From positions 75,086,972 to 75,150,971 of the forward strand of contig JAPWDM010000001.1 of assembly GCA_035578155.1 (NCBI GenBank): 64,000 nucleotides of DNA, in the 5' to 3' direction. The position numbers and the translations under genes are program-made. This document shows, one piece after another, positions 32,640 to 45,002 of the stretch; the stretch's first letter is position 1, and every line of letters begins with the position of its first letter. This DNA comes from Brachynemurus nebulosus (lineage: Eukaryota; Arthropoda; Insecta; Neuroptera; Myrmeleontidae). Below the pieces are notes generated by a model. It searched no databases and was not told the origin of the DNA. It saw only the letters and a list, made by a program, of their open reading frames with translations.

Positions 32640-34578
32640 CAGTTTTCCCATTGTACTTAGTTTTGGGTAATGTGGCCCACTATGGGTGTGTCCACGGTAA
32701 CTCACGGTACTAAGTTAATCAAAATTTAAGAGTTTTTGTATTATAACAACACTAAGTTAAAACATTTTTAATTGGAATTTTTCCTAATATTAGCATGATG
32801 ATCTGCTTTTACTATCATTTTTTTTAAAGCTTTTGGGTTGTCCACAACTGAAATAATAGTTTAAACATTTTGGTAACTCACGTTACAAAAAAGGGACAGT
32901 ACAAAATTTACTTTGGAGTCAATTGCTTTTCTCTGCTCCTGATTCAAAGTTACAGGAATAATTTTTTTTTATATTCAACCTGTGTGTATTATATAGATGA
33001 TAAGTTTGTCAAAATTTTCCTATGCCTGTAGAAGACTTGATTATTAAAATCCCATATCAATGTCGGTAACTCACGTTACAGTAACTCACGTTACATTTTG
33101 TCTTCATTGGAAAATGGTCTGAAAAAAATTATATAAAATAATTATTATTTGTATACATTACTCAAATCAATGTATACAGTTTTTAAAAGAATATTTTACA
33201 ATGTTGAAGCCCTTTTTTATTTAGAAGTAATTTTAGAAAAGAAGTATTTGGGCAAACAAATTAAGTGACACATATGAAATACTAAGAAAGTTTTATTATT
33301 ACTAAATATCAGAATAACAGAACAAGTTTATAATACCTGCTATAAACTATAAAATACTAGTCTTAAACAATAGAAGTTTTAAACAGAAGGTGAAAAAGTA
33401 GCCTATTTATTTTAATCCTACAATTTATAGTATTATAATACTGGTTAAAACATTTCTAAATTCATAATGGAAAACCCTTACTGTTTTTTTACTTCTCTTT
33501 AATATAAACTGATTTTTTGAACGTGTAGTACATCCTACCACCTTTCATTTCAATCTCTGGGTAAGGAAGTACATTTAAAACCTGTTAACACTAACAAAAG
33601 TAACGTCATTTTCATCTATTTTGAAAAGTTTATTTTGTCCAGAAACACTCTTCAAACAAATAACTTTTACTTCAGGGATGGCATCCTCATTACTCTGGCA
33701 CACATTTCTTGAATAAAGAAACAACTAAAGAAACAACTCCTATTTAAGAAACTCCGTAACGTGAGTTACCATTCTTTTATCAAAGCTTCTCAACTTTCAA
33801 CTATAACTGTAACATTATTCTTAAAAAGGATACAAAAAAATCAACACACCATTAACAATCAACATAGCCTCCAAACAACTGGCAAAAAAACAAGAGTTCC
33901 CTGCAAAAACAGTGGTGCCCACTTCCTACATCTAATACACAACACAATACCAGTAATATTATAATTTTATCATATTTTTTATTTTTTTATGTTATGGACC
34001 TTTTGTTATGGACAGACCCTATGTATAAAGCTAAAGTGCCTCACTGGATCCAGTGGTGGTACCAGAATTATAGCTGGAATCAAAACCAGAAGATGGCTGG
34101 ATACGATATACGATTTGCAAAAGATGGGCCCATAAAATCTGCTCTGGTTGCAATGAGGAAGATGATGATTTTATCTGTGAATTTTGTCTTAAAATGAATA
34201 GTTACCATCTGACTACTATGGATGATTAAAAACTGTTTTTATGATTGCTAACTAGTAGCAAATTGTAATATTTTTGATTAAAAATTGTAATTTCATTTAA
34301 AAATTAAAAAATCAATTTTATCTATGTTATTTTTTAATATTAATAATACTATACCACTTTACCTACCCAAGGTGGGTAATGTGGTCATTTTGTCACTTAC
34401 GAAATAATTGAAAATTTTTTGTGACTGTGAATATGTGAACCGTATGTACGTTACAAAATAAAGACTTTATTAAATTTACAATTGTATTATGTCAAGAAAT
34501 ATTAATTTACTAAAACCGTTTAGAAAATATATCAATTCAAACCTTAGGGTGGCCACATTACCGTACCTTCCCCTACCT
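32640..34578 (+). mobile_element. Decayed pogo/Tigger-like DNA transposon
   Basis: A GGTAATGTGGCCC block at the left (about 32667) is mirrored by GGTGGCCACATTACCGTACC at the right (34550-34569), both inside longer but diverged ends that begin CAG. A transposase-type C-terminal zinc finger lies at 34083-34229. Five copies of GTAACTCACGTTAC or near variants lie at 32697, 32873, 33066, 33081 and, inverted, 33756. Most of the transposase is unrecognisable. Ends are approximate. Confidence 0.55.
34083..34229 (+). pseudogene. C-terminal PHD-like zinc finger of a pogo/jerky-type transposase
   Basis: A 48-codon tail reads DGWIRYTICKRWAHKICSG, then DDDFICEFCLK and a TAA. The spacing W..(C)..CxxWxHxxC......CxxC is the PHD-like finger found at the C-terminus of many insect pogo/Tigger-like transposases. 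The first Cys pair is degraded (YTIC in place of CxxC). The upstream frame has no conserved DDE motifs left, so this is a remnant. An overlapping 67-codon ORF in another frame is a shadow. Confidence 0.65.
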
Positions 34579-35566
34579 GTATAAATTGATATAATTACAT
34601 TGTAAAATACAGTCGTACTGATGCATTTTAACGTCTGTTTACTGTACCACTATTCAACATCTACTCAAAATAATAAATAAAATGTAATTTATATTTTTAC
34701 TTGTATTTTCTTCCACTATTTTATAATAGCTGGCATTTAATTACAAACTGCAATCCTAAATTTTTTCGCATAAAGCTACTTCAGTGTTTTAAAACTATTT
34801 ATTTCAAGTCAAGGAATTAACAATTAACTTGATTTTTCCTATATTTTATAAATTTTATAATGGAAAAAATCCGAAATATTCAATTTTTGTTAAAAACTTC
34901 GTTCTTATATACAGCCCCCCCCCCAAAAAACACCCAGTTACGCCGCACTGTTACAGTGGGTAATGCGTATTATTTACTAACTAATAACTTGTAGCCTTTT
35001 TACAGAATTTTAACTTCTTTAGTACCTCCATATATTCCAATATTTTAGATAAAAAATTTAATATATATGTAAGTATAATTACAAGTTTGGTACATTTTGC
35101 TTAAGTTATTTACAATCTGACCGCTCTTTACTATAGAGCCTCCAGTTACCGATATAAGACAATGCACACTTATCAGTTGAATTTTTTTTTTTAAATTAGT
35201 ATGACGAGTTAAGCTCGTCATTAGTCCTAAAAGGGTTAAAGAATTTGAGCTATGATCTACCCCTTTTATAAATCCACTCTTAGGGGTGTTTAACCCCGTA
35301 GAAATTACGTGACCCCAATTAAAAAAATTCTATAGTAATGTAATCTCGGTCTAAATCTTTTGATCATTTTTTATCAAAATTGCTTAAGAGCTAGTATGAG
35401 AAAAATACCAAAATATGATTTTTCAGCAAATTTTTAAAGGGGTGTTTTACCCCCTAAATATGGGATTGAGCACGTACAATTAAAATATGTTTGTTACTTT
35501 GTCAAGTATTACAATATATCTTAAAATGAACAAAAACCCAGGGTAAAACTTCCGTAACATTCCTTC
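34579..35566. other. AT-rich spacer
   Basis: Contains a C-run (34914-34924) and a short hairpin GACGAGTTAAGCTCGTC near 35206. No gene recognised. Confidence 0.45.
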
Positions 35567-36007
35567 TGTGCTAGTTAAATTTTTTTAAAAATTTGTACCA
35601 CCCCACAAGGGGCATATTTATTTAATAAATTTGTTATTTAAAAATTGAATTACAACTTTTATTCCAACAGACTTCTTACATTTTCGGACAAAAAAAAAAT
35701 TACCTAACAAATTTTTGGCGCGGTCAACGATTGGGGCTCGATAACTATCAAACTGCTAATTAACTTTAACTTTGTAATTTTGTAGTTTTCCAAAAAAAAC
35801 ATTTATTTATTTTTAGGTAAACCAATTTTAGTAAAGCACCCGATCTAGTCTAGTGATTGTACATGAAGATTTAACTAGTTCTCGTCACATACCGTTCGTA
35901 ACACACAATTGTCTGTAAGACAAAATGTTTTACTTTTTCCTTTCCTTACCTAATCCGTTTGTCTGTTTTAACCAATTTTAAGTCAATTTATTTTATATAA
36001 AATTAAT

Positions 36008-36260
36008 ATGGGCGCTCAAACATTTGTCGGTCTTAAACGAGACGAGCTTGCATACAAAGTATTGAGACATGGTCGTAGTCCTACATCTCTCACAGCCAGA
36101 CAAATGTCTGTTTTATAAACTCTGGCTTAGAAGTCGATAACGTGTTCGCATCTCCACTTGTAGAAGAAGTCGGCACTTTACAAGCCAAATTGAAACTGAA
36201 ATCGAAACTGCTTGTAGAAGGGCCTAGGTATCTTTATGTTTTGTACAAGTATTGGAGGTA
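36008..36260 (+). pseudogene. LTR-element gag N-terminal fragment
   Basis: ATG opens MGAQTFVGLKRDELAYKVLR then HGRSPTSLTARQMSVL and a TAA at 36116. A following frame continues SGLEVDNVFASPLVEEVGTL and LQAKLKLKSKLLVE. The 'KRDEL.YK...RG....T...M..L' pattern is typical of N-termini of insect Gypsy-type gags. Stop and frameshift show it is dead. Confidence 0.6.
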
Positions 36261-37301
36261 CTTTAGGAATACGTGTATTCGAGTAATTTCTGTAAGTGAT
36301 TTTTAATCTATTCCTACCTGTTCCGTTTCTGTATTCTGTCTATCTGTTTGTTCATACATACTCCTATTTAATTAAATTTGAATTAATATGCGCCAATGCC
36401 TGTCCCTTTACTTCAGTTTTTTTCCGTTATTCATACTGTTACTGTGTTTTCTCTTAAGCTGCGTCATTAGTTTTAGTTTACGTTATGAGTGTATCTAGTC
36501 AATTGGGGATTTTATGATTAGAGTAATTTCGCTCTACAGGTGCTTTGCGTTTTTATTGTTGGATGAAGCCGGCTGACCGCGTATGTACGCATTACAGGTC
36601 TTCATTCGTTACCTTATCTTACCTTCTCTTTTCTTTTTTGGTAGGCCTGGCTGACCGCCGTATTTTGGCACTACAGGAGCTTACGTACCTTACGTGATCA
36701 ATTTTCCTAATTTTGTTGATGCTTAGGAGTTGATCGTTTATGCGTTGATTTTCTTTTGGGTTTTTGTCAGTTACTAAATATTGTTCGTTTTATTTAAATT
36801 TCTATTTATCTTACCTCATACGTTAACTTTACCTTGTGTTTCTATCTACTTTCTTTTCTTTCTTTTCCTATTTTCGCATGTTTACTAACTGACACGAACT
36901 TTATATCTTTTTTGTAATTAACATATCTTGTAATTAACTTATTAAAAGCTTTTATTTAACTTGCTATGTTAGTATGTTGGTTTAGATCAAATCTTGGAAT
37001 CAAAATTTAGGCAGGTTCTAATTGAGCTAGAGGTTTCAAATTTTGCATACGTGTCTAACCTTGATGACAATGCAATATTGTATAATTAGTTTTGTCCTAA
37101 ATCGCCCCAAAACCAAAATTGTTGATTTTTAGTCCTGTGCAACTTTTTGACATTTCGAATTGTCAAATATTGTCCATTGATTTTACATTACAATTTTTTG
37201 TTTCCATAGTTATGTCTGATTAGGGTAAATTAACCAATTAAAATATAGGTAAAAAAATTACTTCTTTAATTCTTTTCTTAAATTAATTGTGATCAGACTA
37301 A

Positions 37302-37660
37302 AAAGTAGAAAATAAATTAAAGTAAAAAAAAATGTTTTTTAAGAAAAAGTTTTTATTTAAAAATGGGCTAAAAAAAAAATAAAATAACTTTTGAGTGAAG
37401 TTTGAAGCAATATGCAACATAATTTATAAAAGCTTGAGGCGTTTAATTAAGTTTGGTAACTACTGAAAAGTAAAATAGCTACACTTCCAAAACATCCAAA
37501 ACAGAAATAACTAATGATAACGCCCCAAGCTTTTATAAATTATGTTGCATATTGCTTCAAACTTCACTCAAAAGTTATTTTATTTTTTTAGCCCATTTTT
37601 AAATAAAAGCTTTTTCTTAAAAAACATTTTTTTTACTTTAACTTATTTTATTTTCTGTAA
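37302..37660. mobile_element. Palindromic MITE, ~140-bp arms
   Basis: The left arm (37302-37441), with AAATGGGCTAAAAAAAAAAT-like and GCAATATGCAACATAATTTA segments, is mirrored at 37523-37660. The loop contains AACTACTGAAAAGTAAAATA. No ORF, no clear target duplication. Confidence 0.8.
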
Positions 37661-37850
37661 ATCTGTAACAAGCAGTTTGATCGTTTAGGTGCACAACCTA
37701 CCACGAAGCAAAATAAATAAATATCCCTGAGAAATACTGAGCTAGTTAAATCTTTTTAAAAATTTGTACCACCCTACAAGGGGCATATTTATTTATTTGT
37801 TATTTAAAAATTGAATTACAACTTTTATTCCTACAAAATTTCGGAGATAA

Positions 37851-39346
37851 AACTTTATTATATAAAATAATACAATATTTTGTGTATAATCATTGCAGTA
37901 AAAAATAATACACAAAATAGTTTTCAGTTTTTCTACAGGTTTAGTATCAGAAAAAAAACGTATTAAATTTAAATAATTTATTAGGAATTGTACAGTAGTA
38001 ATCACAAGAATAAAATAAAGGTTAAATAAAAAGTACAGTGTAAAAATTTTTTATAAAGTAAAACTACTCTTACAAGTGAAAAAACATTATAAGAAACATT
38101 GCACAATGAGCGAATCAACAAGGAGAATCAAAAAACACATCTGCATATATCATTTCCTTAACAATAAAGAGTATCCAAAATGAATCTCCCAGGCGAATAA
38201 TTTTCTTAACAGAAGGGGGAGACAAAAGAATTACTTTTGCATATCCTTTTTGGTAGAAAGCATGTAGGTAAAGATCGGCCATTTTTGTCCATCGTTCCAT
38301 TCCTTTGATATTATTTTTTCTTAAGGAGGGAAGTATTTTTTTGAATAATTTTTTCAAAATTTTTCAAATAAATGTACAACAACCCAAGATTATTGTGTCA
38401 AAATTTAAAGTCGATTGGAGCAAAACTAACGGAGATAGAGACTTGTATATCTTCGTCTCTCCGATCCTACATAGTGTATAAAACTTAACATTTAAAACAT
38501 GTATTTCTCACACTTAACATTTTCAAAGTCGGTGAACTCTTTAACTCAAAATCTGCTGGATCGATCTTTTTGAAATTTTACACAGTCTTTCTACACAAAA
38601 ATTACGAGATAACGCTGTCCAGTTTCTTTATTCTTTTTATTCTTTTTAATTGTAATTGATTTTACAATAAAAAGAGTTGTCGAATCTTTAATCAAAAATC
38701 AATATTTTGACTTCTAAGTCTTGCCAAAAATTAAAAAAATCATTTAAAAAAAAACCTCGATGGTGTTACCTGGAGAAACTTATCAGCTGACGAAATCTTT
38801 TTAGTTTTGATTTTGGATAATCCAGTGATGAGTTAAGCGGTTCACCGCAATGTAATGTTTTTCTAAGGCGTCTGCAAAAATGTGCCGCCACTGACTCATT
38901 TCTGCATATTTTTCAATGAAATTTTTACAGAATATTCCTCAAATATCATTCTATTATGTCCTAATTATAAATTTTTATGAAACGTATCGTCAAAAAACTT
39001 CTCGAAAATATGTTTATTTTATAGCGAATTAACCTTACCCCCCTTAAATGCTTATACCTTGGTAATGTCAATTTTACGAATATTTAGTAGCTAAAGCAAA
39101 TTACAAATGCAAGTACCCCTTAAATTTGTCTATTGAACCTAACTTTACCATAACATAAATTGACTTAAAAAAAGACAGCTATTTCTAACAAACTACTAAT
39201 ATTCTATAAATTTTTCTGACATTACCAAGCGCCATTGCTTCAAATCATTGGCTTTTTTCAGTTTATGGTACATTCCTCTCTTCAAAAAGTGTGCAAACTT
39301 TAGTTGATATTTCAGAAACTATAAAACATTAGGTAGGAAATTTGAT
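37851..39346. other. AT-rich spacer
   Basis: Small ORFs at 37793-38005 and 38115-38357 (minus) show no domain and sit in low-complexity AT-rich DNA, so I do not call them. Nothing else is recognised. Confidence 0.4.
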
Positions 39347-39614
39347 CATATCGATGTTTAAGTTGTGATAGTACGTAAGTGACATTTTTTGGAAATTTTT
39401 TTTTATGCAGATGGATAGATATTAAAAATACGCATCTATCGATCCAGAAAAAATGGTACTTTTATAAAAACTAATGAGGAAGAACAATGTTTTTGACACC
39501 ACGTATTATGCGGAAGCTCAATTTTGTAAGGTTGACTCCGCGCATCTTAACATACGTGATGTCTCAATTTCATGTTCGTCACTTACGTGCTATCACAACT
39601 TAAACATCGATATG
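39347..39614. mobile_element. Short TIR element (MITE)
   Basis: 268 bp; CATATCGATGTTTAAGTTGT followed by GATAGTACGTAAGTGAC at the left is inverted at the right end with one difference (GTACGT versus GCACGT). The inner sequences are unrelated. No target duplication recognised. Confidence 0.8.
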
Positions 39615-41711
39615 AAAAAATACATAATCTCATATGTACGTGTTTAGAAATAATTCACACATTTATTTATTCGCGCATTGTCGAATAATTCATTTAAATA
39701 ATGGTTACTGTAGGTTTGGTAAAGTTAGGATCTTTTAACAATTCCTAACATTGCCAACGGACGCCTACTATAAACGATAAAAAACATTTGCATTTTATAA
39801 CATTATCCTAATTTACACCCAGTTATCCCGAATTTACACGTATTTAGTAGCTAAACTAAGTAGCTTTTTTTTTTGTTTATTGATAGTCCACACACAATTA
39901 ATTGCAGTAATAAATATTTGCAGTAATTTACAATAATAGTATTTACGCACCTATATCTATATGCTGAAAACTTCTAAATATTTTATTAAATTACTGTTTC
40001 TACACTAGTTGGTATAAATAACAGCTTACTTAAGTTACTAAACGCGTGTAAATCCGGCATAAATTCAAGTGTCAACACATATTTAGCCACATCTGAACAT
40101 GTAGGAGCCACGTTTCAGTCGTTGACGTGTCTCGCGTACAAACTACATATTTAATTTTATACTCGATGAACCAAAATAAATAAATGTTTATTGGCAACAA
40201 ACAAATGTTACAACGAAATTTCAAAAATCTGTGGAAAATGGCAAAAGGTCAACAAACATACTCCTGTTTGATGGTTCGTTTGCATAACTTACTCTAATAA
40301 TTTTATAATGTACATGTTAGCATAAGAAATTGAGCTTTATGCTTGAATAAGAACTTTTAATTTTCATGGTGAAAAATGGTCGATCTTTACTCATCTCCTT
40401 CCATATTGTTGTAGAAATCATAAATGTAACAAAAATAATATATCTGGTATGAAATACCGGCAACGAATACGTTTCGCATGGGATGCACTTGGTCAAGTTT
40501 GTGCTAATACATTATGTTGTATTAGTATAAATATATTATAATCAGGACCCGCGAGGTCCTGGACCCAGGGAAACGAAGCCAAGACTGTAGCCTGGGAGCC
40601 CGGCTCCGAAAATGGGGCCCGGAACCATTGGTAGGAGCCAAAACAAAAAACTGCAAAAGCGCCTGCATATTACATTTCGGGTCTGATCTCGTCGTATTTA
40701 TTTATTATAATACCGAAAATATGTGATATTAGTAATATATATATGTTGATATTACAGTCATATTAACGAATATGATGTGTGTCAGTGTGTGTATTCGTCT
40801 CACCACTACAAGTGAGAGAGGTTAGCCTTAAAATGCTGTCAGTATAGCAGCCAACTGCACTTAAGGGGAGATTCGCTAAGAAAAAAAAGAAATAGATTTT
40901 TTTTTCTTCATAATTGTGTTTCTTAAGGTGTTAGAAATATTCTCCTAAAATTTTATTTTAAAAAAATGAAAAATAAAAAAGTTATGGGAATTTTAGTGTA
41001 TGCAATTTACTATAATTCAATTTAAAAAAAAAAAATAAAAACTTTAAATGCTATTTTCTTGAAACTACGTTTTTTGACATGGTTCCTCGTGTATCTCAAA
41101 AAGTATTTGACATATCGACATAAATCAAAGTGCATGTTATTCTTCAATATCGTTATTTTGGCAGGAACTAGGATATTTTGGTTCCGTAATATATCTTCAA
41201 AATGGTGGCTATTTATAGTCGACAAACAGTGGTGATTTTTGAAAATTTATTTTCAAAATATGATTTCTCGCTGGTTTTTTATTTTTTTCTTAGATCTTAG
41301 TGCCATAACTGTATATATGTATATTTTCAGAAAATTCTTGATTTTTAGATTTTGGTTCATTGGGGATTTCAGAACGCGAGGAATCAAGGTCGAAAAATCT
41401 CGCGGTGTCAGTTTTAATAAAAGCCATTTATACTCAGCTCATTTTTTAATTTTTTTTAATTTTTTTTTTTTTTTTTTGTAATCTCAACAATGTTGTATAT
41501 TTAGTTTTTTAATAAAATATGTATTTGTATAAAAAAAAAATAAAATTGGTCGATTCTTGATGTTTTTTTGGCGAATCTTCCCTTAAAAGTCAGTGTTGGT
41601 CGGTGTTGGTAAAAATCAGAGTTAATTTATTTTAGAGTGCACAATATTACCACTATAATAATTGTTCGTTATACTTAAAGTATAGAAACAAATTAGTGGT
41701 TTAAAAATTAT
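39615..41711. other. Spacer downstream of IR gene B
   Basis: Contains the presumed 3' UTR of gene B at its right edge. A GC-rich patch at about 40545-40690 (GAGCCCGGCTCC, GGGGCCCGG) contrasts sharply with the surroundings and is probably a repeat fragment. Long T- and A-runs occur near 41020-41040 and 41455-41478. No gene recognised. Confidence 0.45.
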
Positions 41712-41958
41712 TTATTTGTATTCTTTTTTTTTAATTGGCATTATTTTATTCTTTTTTAATCGTTCAAATAAATTTTCTATTATAAAAATCAAAATACTTA
41801 AAGCCATTCCCAGTTGCAATGCAAAGAATGCTGTTTGCACCTCAACTATATTCACATCAAATACTGTATCACTTAATGACAAAGAACATTCAGGTTCCTG
41901 GAATTGCCATCTCTTGGTTTCATGTTCAGCAATTCCTCTCTCAAGTAGTTTTAACAAT
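41712..41958 (-). CDS. Ionotropic receptor (IR75-like) gene B, terminal exon
   Basis: C-terminal exon of a chemosensory ionotropic receptor. The acceptor (CGTTTTTTAG) is followed by one base that completes a split codon. Then come the end of lobe S2 (LLKLLERGIAEHETKRWQFQ, EPECSLS), the last transmembrane helix (TAFFALQLGMALSILIFIIE) and a Lys-rich tail ending KKKEYK. The TAA lies at 41712-41714. The phase fits the donor at 57018 (two bases left over), giving an uninterrupted S2 domain. The stop overlaps an AATAAA (ACAAATAAATAA), a possible early polyadenylation signal. Close paralogue of the exon at 15381-15669, on the opposite strand. Confidence 0.88.
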
Positions 41959-42134
41959 CTAAAAAACGTTTAAAAGTGTATAAAAAAAAAGTCTACCTTT
42001 ATTTACTTCTATATTTCAATAACCACGAGTTGGCAGTGGATCAACAATAAAACTTCAACTTATGTTTGTCTGGCTGACCTAATTCAAAAGTCGGATTTGC
42101 GTACATTAAAGAAAATTTAAAGATGAAATGCCTA

Positions 42135-43020
42135 TACCGTAAAACCGTCTAGACCCGGACACTTTTTTACGTTTTTTGCTATAATTTTATGTTTATACAT
42201 GTTTCCTTCATAGATATCACCAATAAAAGTATTACCATTAGAAAGAGCGTATATTATTTGTTATATCCCTGACCCATTTGTTTCATTATAAGTAAAAATA
42301 AAAAAAAAATAAAAAATAATTAGTAAGTGTCCGGGTCTACACCCCAAATCCGTCTTGACCCGGACACTTACTTAAATAATGTAATAACATGCAAACTAAC
42401 CTCTCCCGTCGGGGCTAGGACAGTGTTTTATATCGTCTGATGTCTTTGAACCTGACAAAGGCTTCAAAACATTTTGTGGGAAGGGAGAGGGGTCAATACA
42501 TAGTATGCCTCTCTATGAAGTAAACATGCTGTATGACACCAGAAGGAGGCATAAACCGCGTAATTTTGGCGAGAATATAACCTATGGATAGTGGAAGTTA
42601 CAGCCAGTGCGAATCGCGGCCATAGTGTATAAACTGATATGTCCGGCTCTAAACGGATATATGTATATAGCATGTATTTTTTATATATACATCGAATATA
42701 ACTTCAAACATCATCAAATGATGCGCGATAAAATTCTGAACACATACATATCAAAGTTAAAACAATATGACAATTATGATGAAAATTACATGTCTAAGTT
42801 AGACACACATTTTATTTCTTTGAAAAACTGTAGGATAGTAATCCTGTAAAATAAGATAGTAAATGTTGAAATCCGTAGTTTTTATTGGTACAGCTGTTTA
42901 GAGGATATTTTTCTCTCTCTAATGACATCAAGAACAAATGTTTATTATAGTAGGTTAATGTAGAAACTACTTACTTTGAAGATTGGTGCAAAGTGTCCGG
43001 GTCGAGACACTTTTACAGTA
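42135..43020. mobile_element. TA-flanked TIR element (Tc1/mariner or pogo-like), non-autonomous
   Basis: The left end is TACCGTAAAACCGTCTAGAC then CCGGACACTTT; the right end in reverse complement is TACTGTAAAAGTGTCTCGAC then CCGGACACTTT. A further inverted pair of the same AGTGTCCGGGTC motif occurs inside at 42325-42372. TA abuts both ends. About 886 bp, no transposase; short ORFs inside have no domain. Confidence 0.8.
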
Positions 43021-43126
43021 CCTTTAAAGTTTTAAGAAAACAAAATTTTGAAATAACAAATAATAAAAACAATCACGACTTTTACATTTTTTTATTTTAA
43101 ATTTTATATTCATATAATCCTATAAA

Positions 43127-44650
43127 AATTGGATGTGGCTATTTATACATACAGTATGTATAACTAATTGGCTATTTATACATACAGTATGTATACGCAA
43201 TTGGCTATTTATACATACAGTATGTATACGAAATTGGCTATTTATACATATATAGTGTGTATATGAAATTAGCTGTTTATACATAATTATGTTTATACTG
43301 AATTGGCTATTTAAACCTACAGTATGTAGTTATGTACTACCTAAAGCTAAACTGTATACGCAGTTGACTACTTATACATACTGATTGAATGCGCTATTAT
43401 TACAATTAATATTTTTTTAATAACTATACACCATTATAATAACCGAATACCTTCGATTGAGCTGAATTATTTTTTTACATAATATTTTTGGCTTAAGAAG
43501 TTATCCCCTAAACGGATTTTTGGCGACGAAGACCGGAAGTGTATTTTTCAACCCTTCGAATGTCAAGCCTAGGGATTACTAAAAAATGTTTTCCGTTACC
43601 ATAGCAACAAAAATTAAAGATTGATTATTATGGAACTTGGTGAGTAGCACAAAAAAGAAACAATGAAGTTTTTCGATATTTTGCTTCGTTTTCGTGATAT
43701 TACGTATCAAATTTGAAAAACTTACTATATTGGATAGACAATTATGGTAGGTATATTACGGCTTGTATTGATAGAAGTAAGTGGAAAATGGACCGGACAA
43801 CATCATTGAAACCTCATTTTCAGAAAAGGGTAATTAAATAATTTTGAAGTCATTACACGCCGAGACATATTTGTAAATCATTACCCTTTGCCCAAGAATG
43901 AGGTTTCATTGGTGATGTCCCGTTCATTTTTCACTAATTTCTATGAATAAAAACCAAAATATACCATTCAAAAATTATATTTAAAACTGAGTTTATACCC
44001 GTAAAAATTAATACTACGTATATGTGTATGTGTGTAATATACAATTCATTATCTCATTATAGTAAGTTTTAGAAATACAACACATATTATCTCGAAAACT
44101 AAACAGGATATCGAAAAAAATTTGTTCTTCCTTTTTTGTTCCATTGATCAAATTCTATAAGAATCTGCCTCTAATTTTTTATTACCATAGCAAAAGAAAC
44201 CTTTTTTTAGTCCTCAGATATGCAACTTCCAGTTCGCGTCGCCAAAAATCCGTTCTTAAGCTAAAAAGATTATACAAAATTCAATCGGTGGTACGCGAGA
44301 ATTTCATTATTATTAGAATCGATAAATTTGTTATTATAAGTTATTTTACTGTCACCAGTGGAAAAGTCCATTTTAATACGTGCACCACGAAATTTTGACG
44401 ATATTTTTGGTGCTCAATGTGCGCATTATACATCAGAAATTACGGTAATTCTGAATAAGTAGTCAACTGCGTATATACATACTGCATGTTTAAACAAAAT
44501 ATTACATATACATACTGTATGTATAAATAGCCAATTTCGTATACATACTGTATGTATAAATAGCCAATTGCGTATACATACTGTATGTATAAATAGCCAA
44601 TTGCGTATACATACTGTATGTATAAATAGCCACATCCTTTTAATCCATAA
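43127..44650. repeat. 1.5-kb imperfect palindrome with tandem-repeat ends
   Basis: The outer ~230 bp of each side is a tandem array of ~36-bp units (GGCTATTTATACATACAGTA) in opposite orientation. Moving inwards, matching inverted pairs continue: AACGGATTTTTGGCGACG (43513 / 44250 region), GAAACCTCATTTTC (43808 / 43893 region) and GGTAATTAAATAATTTT near the centre (about 43835-43890). No coding capacity; the ORF at 44426-44665 is the tandem repeat read as protein. A giant foldback element. Confidence 0.8.
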
Positions 44651-45002
44651 AAATTTTAAGAACAACGTTTGACTATTTTTTTTCAGTGCAAACAGACTTT
44701 TAAAATTTTATTGCGCTTACTATCAACTCATACTAGGCAACATATATATACTTATATGAAATAGTACGATTAGTATCAGCTTTTTCTAACGTCAAGTATC
44801 CCATTAATAATATAATTATATGTTAGTATTATTAAATAAATTATTCAATAAAATTTTAAATGAAATAATAATAATAATAATGTTTGTTTTTGACTTATTG
44901 ATATTTGACTGGTTAATTATTGCAAGTGAGATGTATAAAAAGCAGTAATACACTCACATACTAAACATATCGTGCGTTCATTTATTGCATAATAGAATAT
45001 AG
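44651..45002. other. AT-rich spacer
   Basis: Contains a short (AAT)n tract (44866-44880) and nothing else recognised. Confidence 0.5.

Larger units (their letters stand above)
35567..37850 (+). mobile_element. Internally deleted LTR retrotransposon relic
   Basis: A direct repeat of about 100 bp (CTAGTTAAAT, then AATTTGTACCACCC and CAAGGGGCATATTTATTTA) occurs at 35570-35680 and 37740-37845. The left copy, TG...CA bounded as 35567-35709, is followed at once by TTTTTGGCGCGGTCAACGAT and TGGGGCTCG, a typical LTR-element primer-binding site. A gag start follows at 36008. Pol is absent. A palindromic MITE (37302-37660) sits just before the right repeat. The right LTR end is uncertain. Confidence 0.55.

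Noticed and set aside
33761..33964. 67-codon plus-strand ORF in the pogo-like relic
   Set aside because: No domain, low complexity, and not in the frame of the PHD-like tail.
35206..35225. Small hairpin GACGAGTTAAGCTCGTC as a terminator or regulatory element
   Set aside because: Single short palindrome with no neighbouring gene; chance is likely in this much AT-rich DNA.
44426..44665. 79-codon minus-strand ORF with repeated NWLFIHTVCIR
   Set aside because: Translation of the 36-bp tandem repeat at the right end of the foldback element.
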